Assembly (NCBI GenBank): GCA_002843005.1
Contig: PHEX01000002.1
Coordinates: 1-43,945 of the forward strand
Origin: Candidatus Anoxymicrobium japonicum
GTDB taxonomy: Bacteria > Actinomycetota > Geothermincolia > Fen-727 > Anoxymicrobiaceae
Length of the DNA stretch: 43,945 nt
Reading direction: 5' to 3'
Of this stretch, positions 14,356 to 21,824 are shown one piece after another. The position numbers and the translations under genes were made by a program. The notes beneath the pieces are model-generated. The model ran no database searches. It was given only the letters and a program-made list of their open reading frames with translations, and was not told the DNA's origin. Every line of letters starts with the position of its first letter. Within the stretch, counting starts at the first letter, position 1.

Positions 14356-15675
14356 ATGAAACGTGTCTACGGCGAGAATTATCTTCATAGAAAATCCTCG
14401 CGCCGTCCAATCATGCGCGGGTCGGCAATCGTCGGTAACTCGAAATTGTTGTGGGCGCTCGGGCTCTCGCTGGCCCTGGTTGCTGTTGTTTTCATATCAT
14501 GCTTGCTGACGGCCGCAGAGGCCAATATCGGCCCTTCTGTGCTCGAGGCGACACGAAAGGTCAAAGCTCCATCCGGTGTGATGCCGAATGAGCCTGGTGT
14601 ATGGGCGAACGCCGCGATTCTCATCGACGCCGATAGCGGCAGGGTTCTCTACGAGAAGAACGCTCACGTCAAGCTGCCAATCGCAAGCACCACCAAGATG
14701 ATGACCGCGCTCGTTGTCAGGGATCAATTGCGTTTGAACGACAAGGTGATTGTGAGTCCGGAGGCGGCTCAGGTTGGAGAGCAGGGGATCAATCTGACGC
14801 CCGGCGAAACTTTGACTGTGGAACAATTGTTAAACGCCATGCTCATACAGTCCGCAAACGATGCCGCATGCGCGCTGGCTCAGCAGACGACCGGATCTAT
14901 CGAGTCGTTTGCGGCGCTCATGAACAAAAAGGCCGCGGAGATTGGCGCGACCGACACGCATTTCGCGAACCCGCACGGCCTCGATCAAGCCGGTCACTAC
15001 TCCAGCGCCTACGATCTGGCGGTCATTGGCCGTAAGCTGATGCGGGATCCCGTGCTGGCCAGGATAGTTTCGACGTCAGAATACTCGATACCGTGGCCGG
15101 GACATCCCGGGCCAAGAGTGGCGCTGAATCACAACGAGATCCTGCAAAAATACGCCGGTTCGACAGGGATCAAGACGGGCTATACCGTGATGGCGGGACA
15201 GTGCCTCGTGGCGTCAGCCACCCGCGACGATAAATCCCTGATCGCGGTCGCTTTGAACAGCCAGCACAGAGTCGACGACGTTTCAGCTCTTTTTGATTAT
15301 GGTTTCTCATCTACGATGAGGATCGTGTTCGTGGCGAAGGGGGAGAGGCTGGGGCGCAGCAGGGTGAGCGCGTTCCCGCGCCGTTATGTCACTGTAGTGC
15401 CCGGCGCCGAGATGACCGCTCTCGCGCTCAAGGGCGCACGCGATGTGTTTGATGTGAAGATTACGATCGCGAGCGTCACTCGATCACGCGTGAAGAGAGG
15501 AGAGGTTCTTGGCACGATAGATGTCCTGTTGAACGGCGCCTCATTCAAGAGCGAGAAGGCCGTGGCGTCGCAGTCGCGCTCGGCGTCCAATGTTTTTGGG
15601 ATGACAGCGGCCTTTTTCTGGTACAGCACGTGCTGGTCTGGAAAGATAATTTTCGCCCCATTCCGCATGTTCTGA
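14356..15675 (+). CDS. D-alanyl-D-alanine carboxypeptidase (DacA/PBP5-type)
   Basis: 439 residues. A cytoplasmic N-terminus of about 28 residues and a membrane helix (about 31-53) precede the peptidase S11 domain. The active site is complete: S111-T-T-K114 (IASTTKMM), S166-A-N168 and K273-T-G275 (GIKTGYT). A PBP5 C-terminal beta domain follows (about 325-400), ending with a hydrophobic segment (AAFFWYSTCWSGKII) that may bind the membrane. The enzyme trims pentapeptide stems of peptidoglycan and so controls cross-linking. Starts at 14356 or 14416 are both possible. The gene lies 12 nt after the PRC-barrel gene. Confidence 0.92.
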   Translation: MKRVYGENYLHRKSSRRPIMRGSAIVGNSKLLWALGLSLALVAVVFISCLLTAAEANIGPSVLEATRKVKAPSGVMPNEPGVWANAAILIDADSGRVLYEKNAHVKLPIASTTKMMTALVVRDQLRLNDKVIVSPEAAQVGEQGINLTPGETLTVEQLLNAMLIQSANDAACALAQQTTGSIESFAALMNKKAAEIGATDTHFANPHGLDQAGHYSSAYDLAVIGRKLMRDPVLARIVSTSEYSIPWPGHPGPRVALNHNEILQKYAGSTGIKTGYTVMAGQCLVASATRDDKSLIAVALNSQHRVDDVSALFDYGFSSTMRIVFVAKGERLGRSRVSAFPRRYVTVVPGAEMTALALKGARDVFDVKITIASVTRSRVKRGEVLGTIDVLLNGASFKSEKAVASQSRSASNVFGMTAAFFWYSTCWSGKIIFAPFRMF

Positions 15676-15680
15676 CTTCA

Positions 15681-15709
15681 TTGACCTCTTGATATGGTTA
15701 GAGTATAAA
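15681..15709 (+). promoter_or_regulatory. Promoter of the DUF151 gene, probably giving a near-leaderless mRNA
   Basis: TTGACC (15681-15686), a 17-bp spacer and TATAAA (15704-15709). A start of transcription about seven bases after the -10 falls at the GTG/ATG of the gene (15717/15720), leaving almost no 5' leader. No Shine-Dalgarno is seen. Confidence 0.6.
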
Positions 15710-15719
15710 AGACTCGGTG

Positions 15720-16196
15720 ATGAGCATGATTAAGATGTATATTGTCGGTGTGCGCGTGGAGTTGCCGACCAATCAACCCATAGTATTGCTGCATGAAGAG
15801 AACGGCGATCGTTTCCTGCCGATATGGATCGGCGCTTTCGAGGCGACCGCGATAGCGTTCGCGTTGCAGGGTGTCGAGACGGCGAGGCCGATGACACATG
15901 ATCTGTTCAAGAATGTACTGGACGAGCTGAACGCAAGCGTTCAGCAGGTGGTTATCAACGATTTTGTAGACGGAACCTTTTACGCGGTGATGACGATATA
16001 CACTGATGGCGAAAAGCATCTCATAAGCGCGAGGCCGTCAGATGCGATAGCGCTTGCTGTCAGGATGGAAGCCTCGATATTCGCCGACGAGAAAGTCCTT
16101 GACGAGGCGGGCATCGTTATGGAAGCGGCCGAGGAAGAAGAGATCAACAGGTTCAGGGATTTCCTCGAACATGTGGAGCCCCAGGATTTTCTTTGA
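15720..16196 (+). CDS. DUF151 bifunctional nuclease family protein
   Basis: 158 residues from ATG 15720; GTG 15717 and ATG 15726 are alternatives. The DUF151 fold is shown by PIVLLHEENGDRFLPIWIGA near the start, the EATAIAFALQG helix, RPMTHDLFKNVLDEL, and ISARPSDAIALAVRMEASIF. A short acidic C-terminal tail follows, in place of the UVR domain found in some relatives. Plant and mycobacterial relatives have been reported as nucleases. In mycobacteria (Rv1829) the gene sits beside the FHA and MerR genes; here eight kilobases separate it from them. Confidence 0.9.
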   Translation: MSMIKMYIVGVRVELPTNQPIVLLHEENGDRFLPIWIGAFEATAIAFALQGVETARPMTHDLFKNVLDELNASVQQVVINDFVDGTFYAVMTIYTDGEKHLISARPSDAIALAVRMEASIFADEKVLDEAGIVMEAAEEEEINRFRDFLEHVEPQDFL

Positions 16197-16274
16197 GGAG
16201 TTCATCCCAGTCGCGTTGAAGATTTCTGAAAGCGCCAGGTTCGCGTTTCAATTGTCGGAGGAAAGGGGCAGGAT

Positions 16275-17291
16275 TTGCGTAGCAGAAGAAGCCCCTACTG
16301 GCATCTTCGAACCGCGCTTTTTGCATTTCTAGCGCTCCATGCGTGCGGAACAATAGGCTACATGATTGTCGAGCGTCTTGGGTTCTGGGAATCACTGTAC
16401 ATGACGGTAATAACAATTTCTACCGTCGGTTACCGAGAAATGGCGGCGCCTTCTCGCGGCGGCCAGATATTCACGATAATAATAATCACATGCGGGCTCG
16501 CCACGGTCGTTTATGTCACAACCAGCGCCGTCGAGTTGCTTCTCGAAGGCAGGATACTCGAGATTATGGGGAGGCGGAGAGTCTTGCGAGAGATACAGGA
16601 ACTGATCGGGCAATATATTGTTTGCGGATACGGCAGGGTTGGAAAACAGATAGCGATGGAGTGCCAGGCGAGAGGCGCCTCGGTAGTTGTCGTAGAGAAG
16701 GATTCTGCCGTGGCGGAAGCGGCGATGAATGACGGCTTTATCACTATCGAAGGGGACGCGACGGAGGAAAGCGTACTTCGGAAGGCGGGGCTCGATCGAG
16801 CATCCGGTCTGGTGACAGGGTTGTCCTCTGACGCCGACAATCTCTTCGTGATCATGACAACGAGGATATTGAGGCCGGATGTGTTTATTGTGGGTCGTTG
16901 CAACTCCGACGAGACGGAGTCCAAGCTTTACAGGGCAGGCGCGGATCGAGCGATATCCCCGCACAACATCGGGGGAAGACACATGGCGGCGCTGTTGCTG
17001 AAACCACTGGTTTGCGATTTTATCGATGTGGTAACGCACGGCCAACTCGTTGAGTTGACCCTCGATGACATATCTATCGAGCCAGGCGCCGCGCTTGCCG
17101 GCAGGTCTCTGCGCGATATTCTTGTGGGTGACATGAAGGGCATAGGCATACTCGGGCTGAAAAGGCCAAAACGAGATTTTTCCATCAATCCTCGAAGCGA
17201 TACAGTACTTGAGGAAGGAGACATCCTGATCGTATCGGGAGCTCCGAACCAGTTGCGGGAACTCAAGAAGGTTTCGCAGAGCAAGCGCTGA
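16275..17291 (+). CDS. Potassium channel with RCK (TrkA-N/TrkA-C) domains
   Basis: 338 residues from TTG 16275, after GGAGGAAAGGGGCAGGA; no ATG is suitably placed. TM1 (about 12-32), pore helix and filter STVGY (49-53), and TM2 (about 64-85) form a two-helix channel. TrkA-N with the Rossmann motif GYGRVG (118-123) follows, then a TrkA-C domain (about 250-335). This is the MthK-like layout, in which cytosolic RCK rings gate the pore. The residue after the filter is arginine (TVGYRE) rather than the usual Gly-Asp/Glu, which may change conductance or block. It lies 14 nt before the RlpA gene. Confidence 0.88.
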   Translation: MRSRRSPYWHLRTALFAFLALHACGTIGYMIVERLGFWESLYMTVITISTVGYREMAAPSRGGQIFTIIIITCGLATVVYVTTSAVELLLEGRILEIMGRRRVLREIQELIGQYIVCGYGRVGKQIAMECQARGASVVVVEKDSAVAEAAMNDGFITIEGDATEESVLRKAGLDRASGLVTGLSSDADNLFVIMTTRILRPDVFIVGRCNSDETESKLYRAGADRAISPHNIGGRHMAALLLKPLVCDFIDVVTHGQLVELTLDDISIEPGAALAGRSLRDILVGDMKGIGILGLKRPKRDFSINPRSDTVLEEGDILIVSGAPNQLRELKKVSQSKR

Positions 17292-17304
17292 AGCTCTACA
17301 GAAG

Positions 17305-18321
17305 GTGAGGTTTATACTGTTGAGGAGTGTTGGCCATCGCCTGAAACAGATCACGCCATTGCTGGTGATGATTATAGTCGGGAGTGTCTTTCTCATGTCG
17401 GCAAGCGTCGCACTGGCGCAAACACCGGCGCAGGAAAGCCTCATGACGCAAGAAGAGCGCTCGCGCTCCATAGAGAGAGAGATTGCGTCTCTCGAATCGG
17501 AGTTGTCGCGCACACAGCAGGATGCGATCAGCATCGCGCATAAGCTCTCCGATATTGAGAAGCAGGTGCTGAACTGTTATCTCGAGATAGACAGGGCCGA
17601 AAGCGCGATCAGTGACACGCGTCGAAAAATCAACAACAAGTTGAGGGCGATGTATATCGGAGGGCGCAAGGATATCCTTGCGCAACTGATGAAGAGTCGG
17701 GATGCCTTGGAGTTCCTGGTTTGCTACGACTATATGATGAAAACGATATCCAAAGATGCCGATGCTTTTGCGCGGTTCAAGAAAGAGAGAGACCATCTCC
17801 AGAAGTGCCAGGACAGACTTCTCGCTTTCAAGAAAGAAGAGGCTCGTCTTGCTCGAACAGCGGATGCTGCGGTTATAGAAGCACGGATACAGCAGAAAAA
17901 AAACGAGCTGGCTCAAGTCACGTCTCAGTTGATCTCGCAGCAGTTGCCTGGCACTTACGCGCCGGCGCCCGCGAATTTCGATCCGGCGCGTGTTTATGTG
18001 AGGCCTGACGAGAACGGTTTCACGCGTACCGGGCAAGTCATATCAGGGTACTCGAGCTGGTACGGCGGCGAGTTTCACGGGAGGCCCACCTCGAGCGGGG
18101 AAGTTTTCGATCAGTTCGCTTTCACGTGCGCTCACAAGACGCTTCCTTTCGGCACGTGGTTGCGGGTCACTTTCCGGGGACGGAATGTTGTCGTCAAGGT
18201 AAACGACAGGGGCCCGTTTATCAAAGGGCGCATGCTCGATCTTTCGCGCGGCGCGGCGGAAGCCATCGGATTGACGGGTGTGCAGTGGGTGGACTGCGAG
18301 ATTGTGGTTCCAGGAAATTGA
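17305..18321 (+). CDS. Secreted coiled-coil protein with C-terminal RlpA-like double-psi barrel
   Basis: 338 residues from GTG 17305. A signal peptide (basic start, hydrophobic about 16-36, ALA-Q cleavage) is followed by about 170 residues of coiled coil (for example REIASLESELSRTQQDAISI) of the CwlO/PcsB kind. The C-terminal about 95 residues are an RlpA-like barrel. Residues equivalent to the lytic transglycosylase active site are present: Glu in SSGEVFD, His in CAHKTLPFGTWL, Asp in VNDRGPF. RlpA cleaves glycan strands lacking stem peptides, so substrate could be prepared by amidases. The domain combination resembles cell-division hydrolases held inactive by their coiled coil. Exact activity is inferred. 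Confidence 0.8.
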   Translation: MRFILLRSVGHRLKQITPLLVMIIVGSVFLMSASVALAQTPAQESLMTQEERSRSIEREIASLESELSRTQQDAISIAHKLSDIEKQVLNCYLEIDRAESAISDTRRKINNKLRAMYIGGRKDILAQLMKSRDALEFLVCYDYMMKTISKDADAFARFKKERDHLQKCQDRLLAFKKEEARLARTADAAVIEARIQQKKNELAQVTSQLISQQLPGTYAPAPANFDPARVYVRPDENGFTRTGQVISGYSSWYGGEFHGRPTSSGEVFDQFAFTCAHKTLPFGTWLRVTFRGRNVVVKVNDRGPFIKGRMLDLSRGAAEAIGLTGVQWVDCEIVVPGN

Positions 18322-18374
18322 TGAACGAAATTGTTTCAGGCATCTCGAACATTTTTGCCTGTGGAATGCAACGT

Positions 18375-18400
18375 CACAGACAAAAATGTCTGTGCTACCA
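18375..18400. repeat. CACAGACA palindrome, second copy
   Basis: CACAGACA-aaaa-TGTCTGTG (18375-18394) followed by CTACCA. It is the reverse-orientation counterpart of 10031-10060, in the 160-bp gap between the RlpA and Lrp-like genes. Confidence 0.6.
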
Positions 18401-18481
18401 GAAACAGTGTGCAAACGTCCATGAAGCGTCAGTCGGAAGAGGTGGCATAGAATACTCAAGCCGGACATAAAAGGGGGAGAT

Positions 18482-19129
18482 GTGAAGAAGAAAGCGTACG
18501 TTTTTATCAAAGTTGCGGCGGGCAAGCTGGACGGTGTAATGCGCGTCCTCTCAGAGATGCCGCAGGTGATATCCGCCGAAGGCGTCTCGGGACACGTAGA
18601 TGTTGTAGCCATCATGCGCGGTCCGGATCTCGAGACTCTCCAGAACACGATTCTTTCCACGGTAAGGGGAATCGATGGCATCGAGTCAACGGAGACATGG
18701 ATTGTGATGGTTTCACAACCTGATACGTGGACGCAAGACGAACTCGAGCGCTACGCGTCGGAACTCACCGAAAACGAACTTACAGCTATCAATGTGCTGC
18801 TCGAAAAGAATCGTGGCATGATGATCCAAGAGCTTATCGACGCGATAGCCGACAAGCTGGACGATGACAACTACGATATACACGATCTCACAGTTACTCT
18901 CACCAGCATGACCAGGAAAGCTGAGGATCAGTACCGCCGGGAGAACGTCATCGAGTTTGATCAGGATATGGGATATTTCCTGAACGATCGCTACACAGAA
19001 CCGCTTGCTCGGATACTCGTGAGCCGAGGAGTAAAACTGGATATGAATGTTGCGCCAGATGGCAGGGAAGAGGAATCTGGCGGCATAGAAGAAAACGATG
19101 TTTACGGTGATGACAAGACGCCCCTGTGA
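18482..19129 (+). CDS. Lrp/AsnC ligand-binding (RAM) domain protein
   Basis: 215 residues from GTG 18482, with AAGGGGGAGAT immediately upstream. Residues 1-80 form a stand-alone RAM/Lrp ligand-binding domain (AYVFIKVAAGKLDGVMRVLS, GHVDVVAIMRGPD, IDGIESTETWIVM). The rest is an acidic helical region (about 85-150; TENELTAINVLLEKNRGMMI) and a low-complexity acidic tail. There is no N-terminal DNA-binding helix-turn-helix. Such proteins may sense amino acids or act as partners of full Lrp regulators; the C-terminal part is not recognised. Confidence 0.72.
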   Translation: MKKKAYVFIKVAAGKLDGVMRVLSEMPQVISAEGVSGHVDVVAIMRGPDLETLQNTILSTVRGIDGIESTETWIVMVSQPDTWTQDELERYASELTENELTAINVLLEKNRGMMIQELIDAIADKLDDDNYDIHDLTVTLTSMTRKAEDQYRRENVIEFDQDMGYFLNDRYTEPLARILVSRGVKLDMNVAPDGREEESGGIEENDVYGDDKTPL

Positions 19130-19215
19130 CACGCGCAAGACCTCAATCTGTTGTTAAAAACCAGGAAAGAACCGAAGTTATTTCGCCAAGTTTACATAAT
19201 ATCTATTATAGGACA

Positions 19216-19317
19216 CAAAACGCATAATGGGGTCAAACCAAAATATGCGTTTTGCAACAGATAAATGGGAGCGCGCATAAAAACGCATATTTTGGTTTGA
19301 CCCCATTATGCGTTTTG
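19216..19317. repeat. 38-bp perfect inverted repeat of the GGGGTCA class (REPIN-like)
   Basis: Two arms, 19216-19253 and 19280-19317, are exact reverse complements separated by 26 bp. Each arm is itself a short palindrome: CAAAACGCATA at one end and TATGCGTTTTG at the other around GGGGTCAAACC. Two REP units in opposite orientation with a short spacer is REPIN architecture. The right arm ends 22 bp before the likely start of the permease gene. Confidence 0.75.
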
Positions 19318-19339
19318 GCAATTGCGTTATCATATTCAG

Positions 19340-21730
19340 ATGAATATCAAAAAACCTGAGATCAACTCGATGCGCATGAAGCTTGTGCGCGAGATACTTG
19401 GAGCAAAGGTTCGATTCATCGCAATAACGCTTGTCGTAGTAATTGGCGTGATGATATTCGTAGGGTCATCGATGTCATACCGCAACTTGAAGGCTTCATA
19501 CGAGTATACGTACGACAAACTCAACTTCGCGGACTTCTCGATAAAGTCCAAGAGAATTCCTCCTTACGTGATTGACAAGCTGTCACGCGTCAAAGGCGTA
19601 ACCATGGTAACGGCTCGCGTAAAAGAGGACACCTCGATAGAAATGCCAGGGGGCAAAAGGCTCATCGGGAGGGTCACGGGAATCCCAGTCGGAAAGGCTC
19701 TTGTTGACGACCTCCTGATCAAAAAAGGGCGTTCGTTCAAAAAGGGCGACAAAATGGTGTGCGTCGCGGAGTCGCACTTCGCTAAATTCTACGGGCTGAA
19801 AATCGGTGACACCTTGCGGTACCTGAAAAATGGCGTAAGCGTTCCCGTGGAAGTTGTCGGAATCGCGGGCAGCCCCGAGTATATAGTCCTCGCGGGAGAA
19901 AAGGACGATTTCAGCCCGATGCTTTCTTCCAGCATGATGGCCATCCTCTTTGTGCCACTTGACGTAGGGCAGTGGATGGCGGATATCGGCGGAGCGTACA
20001 ACCAGGTTCTGTTTAAGGTGGAGGATTACTCAAAAGTAGACAGGCAGATCGCAAGTGTCGAGAGAATCATGAAGGATATCGGCGTCAAGGAGGTCGTAAC
20101 CAAAGACGAGCACAATGGCAACCGCATGCTCAAGATGGATCTCGATGGAATGAAAAAATTCGCCCTCTTCTTTCCTGTTCTGTTCCTCGGCATCGCGTGC
20201 TTCAGCATCTACATCCTCTTGAGCCGGCTGGTTTACACACAGAGGCCGTTTATCGGCATCATGAGGGCCATGGGTTACAGCAGGAGACAGATACTCCGCC
20301 ACTACCTCGGGTTTGCTCTGATAATAGGGATATCGGGAGCTTTTTTCGGTATCATCGCCGGGTACGGCCTTTCGTGGATTGTTACAGGGATGTATGTCGA
20401 GACGCTTGGGATACCACTGGTCAAAATCAGAATCTACTGGAGCGTGTTGCTTCAAGGAGCGACTCTTTCTCTCCTCTTTTGCGTTTTTGCGGGTTTTGTG
20501 CCGGCGGTAAAATCCGCCAGGCTTGATCCGTCCAAGGCGATGAGAGGCGAAATGCTCGAGCGCGTTTTCAGCCGTCCGCTTTTCGAGAGAATCTTCACTT
20601 CTTTCGCGAAATTCCCCATGTTCATCAAAGTGCCGACAAGAAACATGTTTCGAAACAAGCGACGAACGGTCTTTACGTTGTTGGGCCTCATGTTTTCAGT
20701 CATGATCGTTCTCGTTTTTCTGGCTGTTCTGGATACGTCAAACGACGCTTTCAATCGAGGCTTTAATTTGAACAACAAGTTCGATATGGTGGCGGTATTT
20801 CTAGGGGGACGAGACGCGGCTGTGGCCAATCGCATACAGCGCCTCGACGGAGTTGAAGCCGTGGAAGCTACGACCGGGTACAACTGCAAAATTTCGTGGA
20901 ACGGTGATGAATCTGACAAGACGGTGCTGATGGGCATCGATCCGAACAGTGAGATGAAGAAATTCTACACGAGCGACCACGAGGAAGTAAAAATTACGGA
21001 GAATCATGTGATTCTCAATCAGTTTTTTCACATGAAGAAGGGAGTTCAGGTCGGACAGTGGGTGACGATCACGACGCCCTGGAAAGCCAGGCGATTCATC
21101 GTCTCCCGATTTATTGACGAACCCATGGGAAATATTCTGTACATCTCTCGCGATGAAGCCCGGGAACTACTGGCTTACGGATTGGCGAGCAGGGGAAGTT
21201 TTTACGTCAAGGTGCGCCCGGGATGCAGGGCGCAGGTGCGCGGAGGTCTTCAGAGAATGTCGGGAATGGCCGCGATAGTAGATCTCGCCGAGCTCAAAAA
21301 TGAGATTGCTCATTACATGGAGCTTATGCGCATAATCATCAATGTGATGCTCATATTCGCGCTTGTCATGGCTTTCACGCTTACTTTTAACACTATAACC
21401 ATCAACATTCTCGAGCGTGAGCGCGAGATCGCCACCATCAGAACGATAGGCACTGAGCCGTGGAAAATTTCAGCCATGACGACACTCGAGAATGTGATTT
21501 TCGGCTTGCTGTCGATCACTCCCGGCCTTGTTCTTGGTGTTGTGGTAGGCCGTTTCGCCATGTCATTGCAACAGACCGAATTCATGACTCTCACATTTGT
21601 GGTTCATCCAATGAGCTACATCCTGGTATCCGTTGGGATAATGGCGATGTTGCTTCTCTGTCAGATTCCTTCACTGCGTTACGTAAAAAAAGTAGATCTC
21701 GCGATTGCCACAAAAGAGCGAGGCGGGTGA
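19340..21730 (+). CDS. FtsX/MacB-type ABC transporter permease
   Basis: 796 residues from ATG 19340; a TTG at 19322 is in frame. An N-terminal membrane helix (about 25-45) precedes an extracytoplasmic MacB-type periplasmic core domain (about 50-265), then three membrane helices carrying the first FtsX domain (about 270-390). A second helix (about 440-465), a second large outer domain (about 470-650) and a second FtsX triplet (about 665-785) follow. This is the full-length double-FtsX layout used by macrolide, lipoprotein and peptide exporters. No ATP-binding subunit is adjacent, so its ATPase must be encoded elsewhere. Substrate unknown. No clear Shine-Dalgarno; a REPIN-like element sits upstream. 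Confidence 0.88.
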   Translation: MNIKKPEINSMRMKLVREILGAKVRFIAITLVVVIGVMIFVGSSMSYRNLKASYEYTYDKLNFADFSIKSKRIPPYVIDKLSRVKGVTMVTARVKEDTSIEMPGGKRLIGRVTGIPVGKALVDDLLIKKGRSFKKGDKMVCVAESHFAKFYGLKIGDTLRYLKNGVSVPVEVVGIAGSPEYIVLAGEKDDFSPMLSSSMMAILFVPLDVGQWMADIGGAYNQVLFKVEDYSKVDRQIASVERIMKDIGVKEVVTKDEHNGNRMLKMDLDGMKKFALFFPVLFLGIACFSIYILLSRLVYTQRPFIGIMRAMGYSRRQILRHYLGFALIIGISGAFFGIIAGYGLSWIVTGMYVETLGIPLVKIRIYWSVLLQGATLSLLFCVFAGFVPAVKSARLDPSKAMRGEMLERVFSRPLFERIFTSFAKFPMFIKVPTRNMFRNKRRTVFTLLGLMFSVMIVLVFLAVLDTSNDAFNRGFNLNNKFDMVAVFLGGRDAAVANRIQRLDGVEAVEATTGYNCKISWNGDESDKTVLMGIDPNSEMKKFYTSDHEEVKITENHVILNQFFHMKKGVQVGQWVTITTPWKARRFIVSRFIDEPMGNILYISRDEARELLAYGLASRGSFYVKVRPGCRAQVRGGLQRMSGMAAIVDLAELKNEIAHYMELMRIIINVMLIFALVMAFTLTFNTITINILEREREIATIRTIGTEPWKISAMTTLENVIFGLLSITPGLVLGVVVGRFAMSLQQTEFMTLTFVVHPMSYILVSVGIMAMLLLCQIPSLRYVKKVDLAIATKERGG

Positions 21731-21824
21731 ACGGTTCCGCCCCCTCCCCTTTCGCGTGAGTGACAGTGCGCCACAATGTGTTCTGTTATACTCGAGTTGA
21801 AACGGCTCTTGTGAGGTGTTATCT

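Noticed and set aside
16392..17534. 380-codon minus-strand open frame
   Set aside because: Shadow of the K+ channel and RlpA genes; no recognisable protein features or ribosome-binding site.
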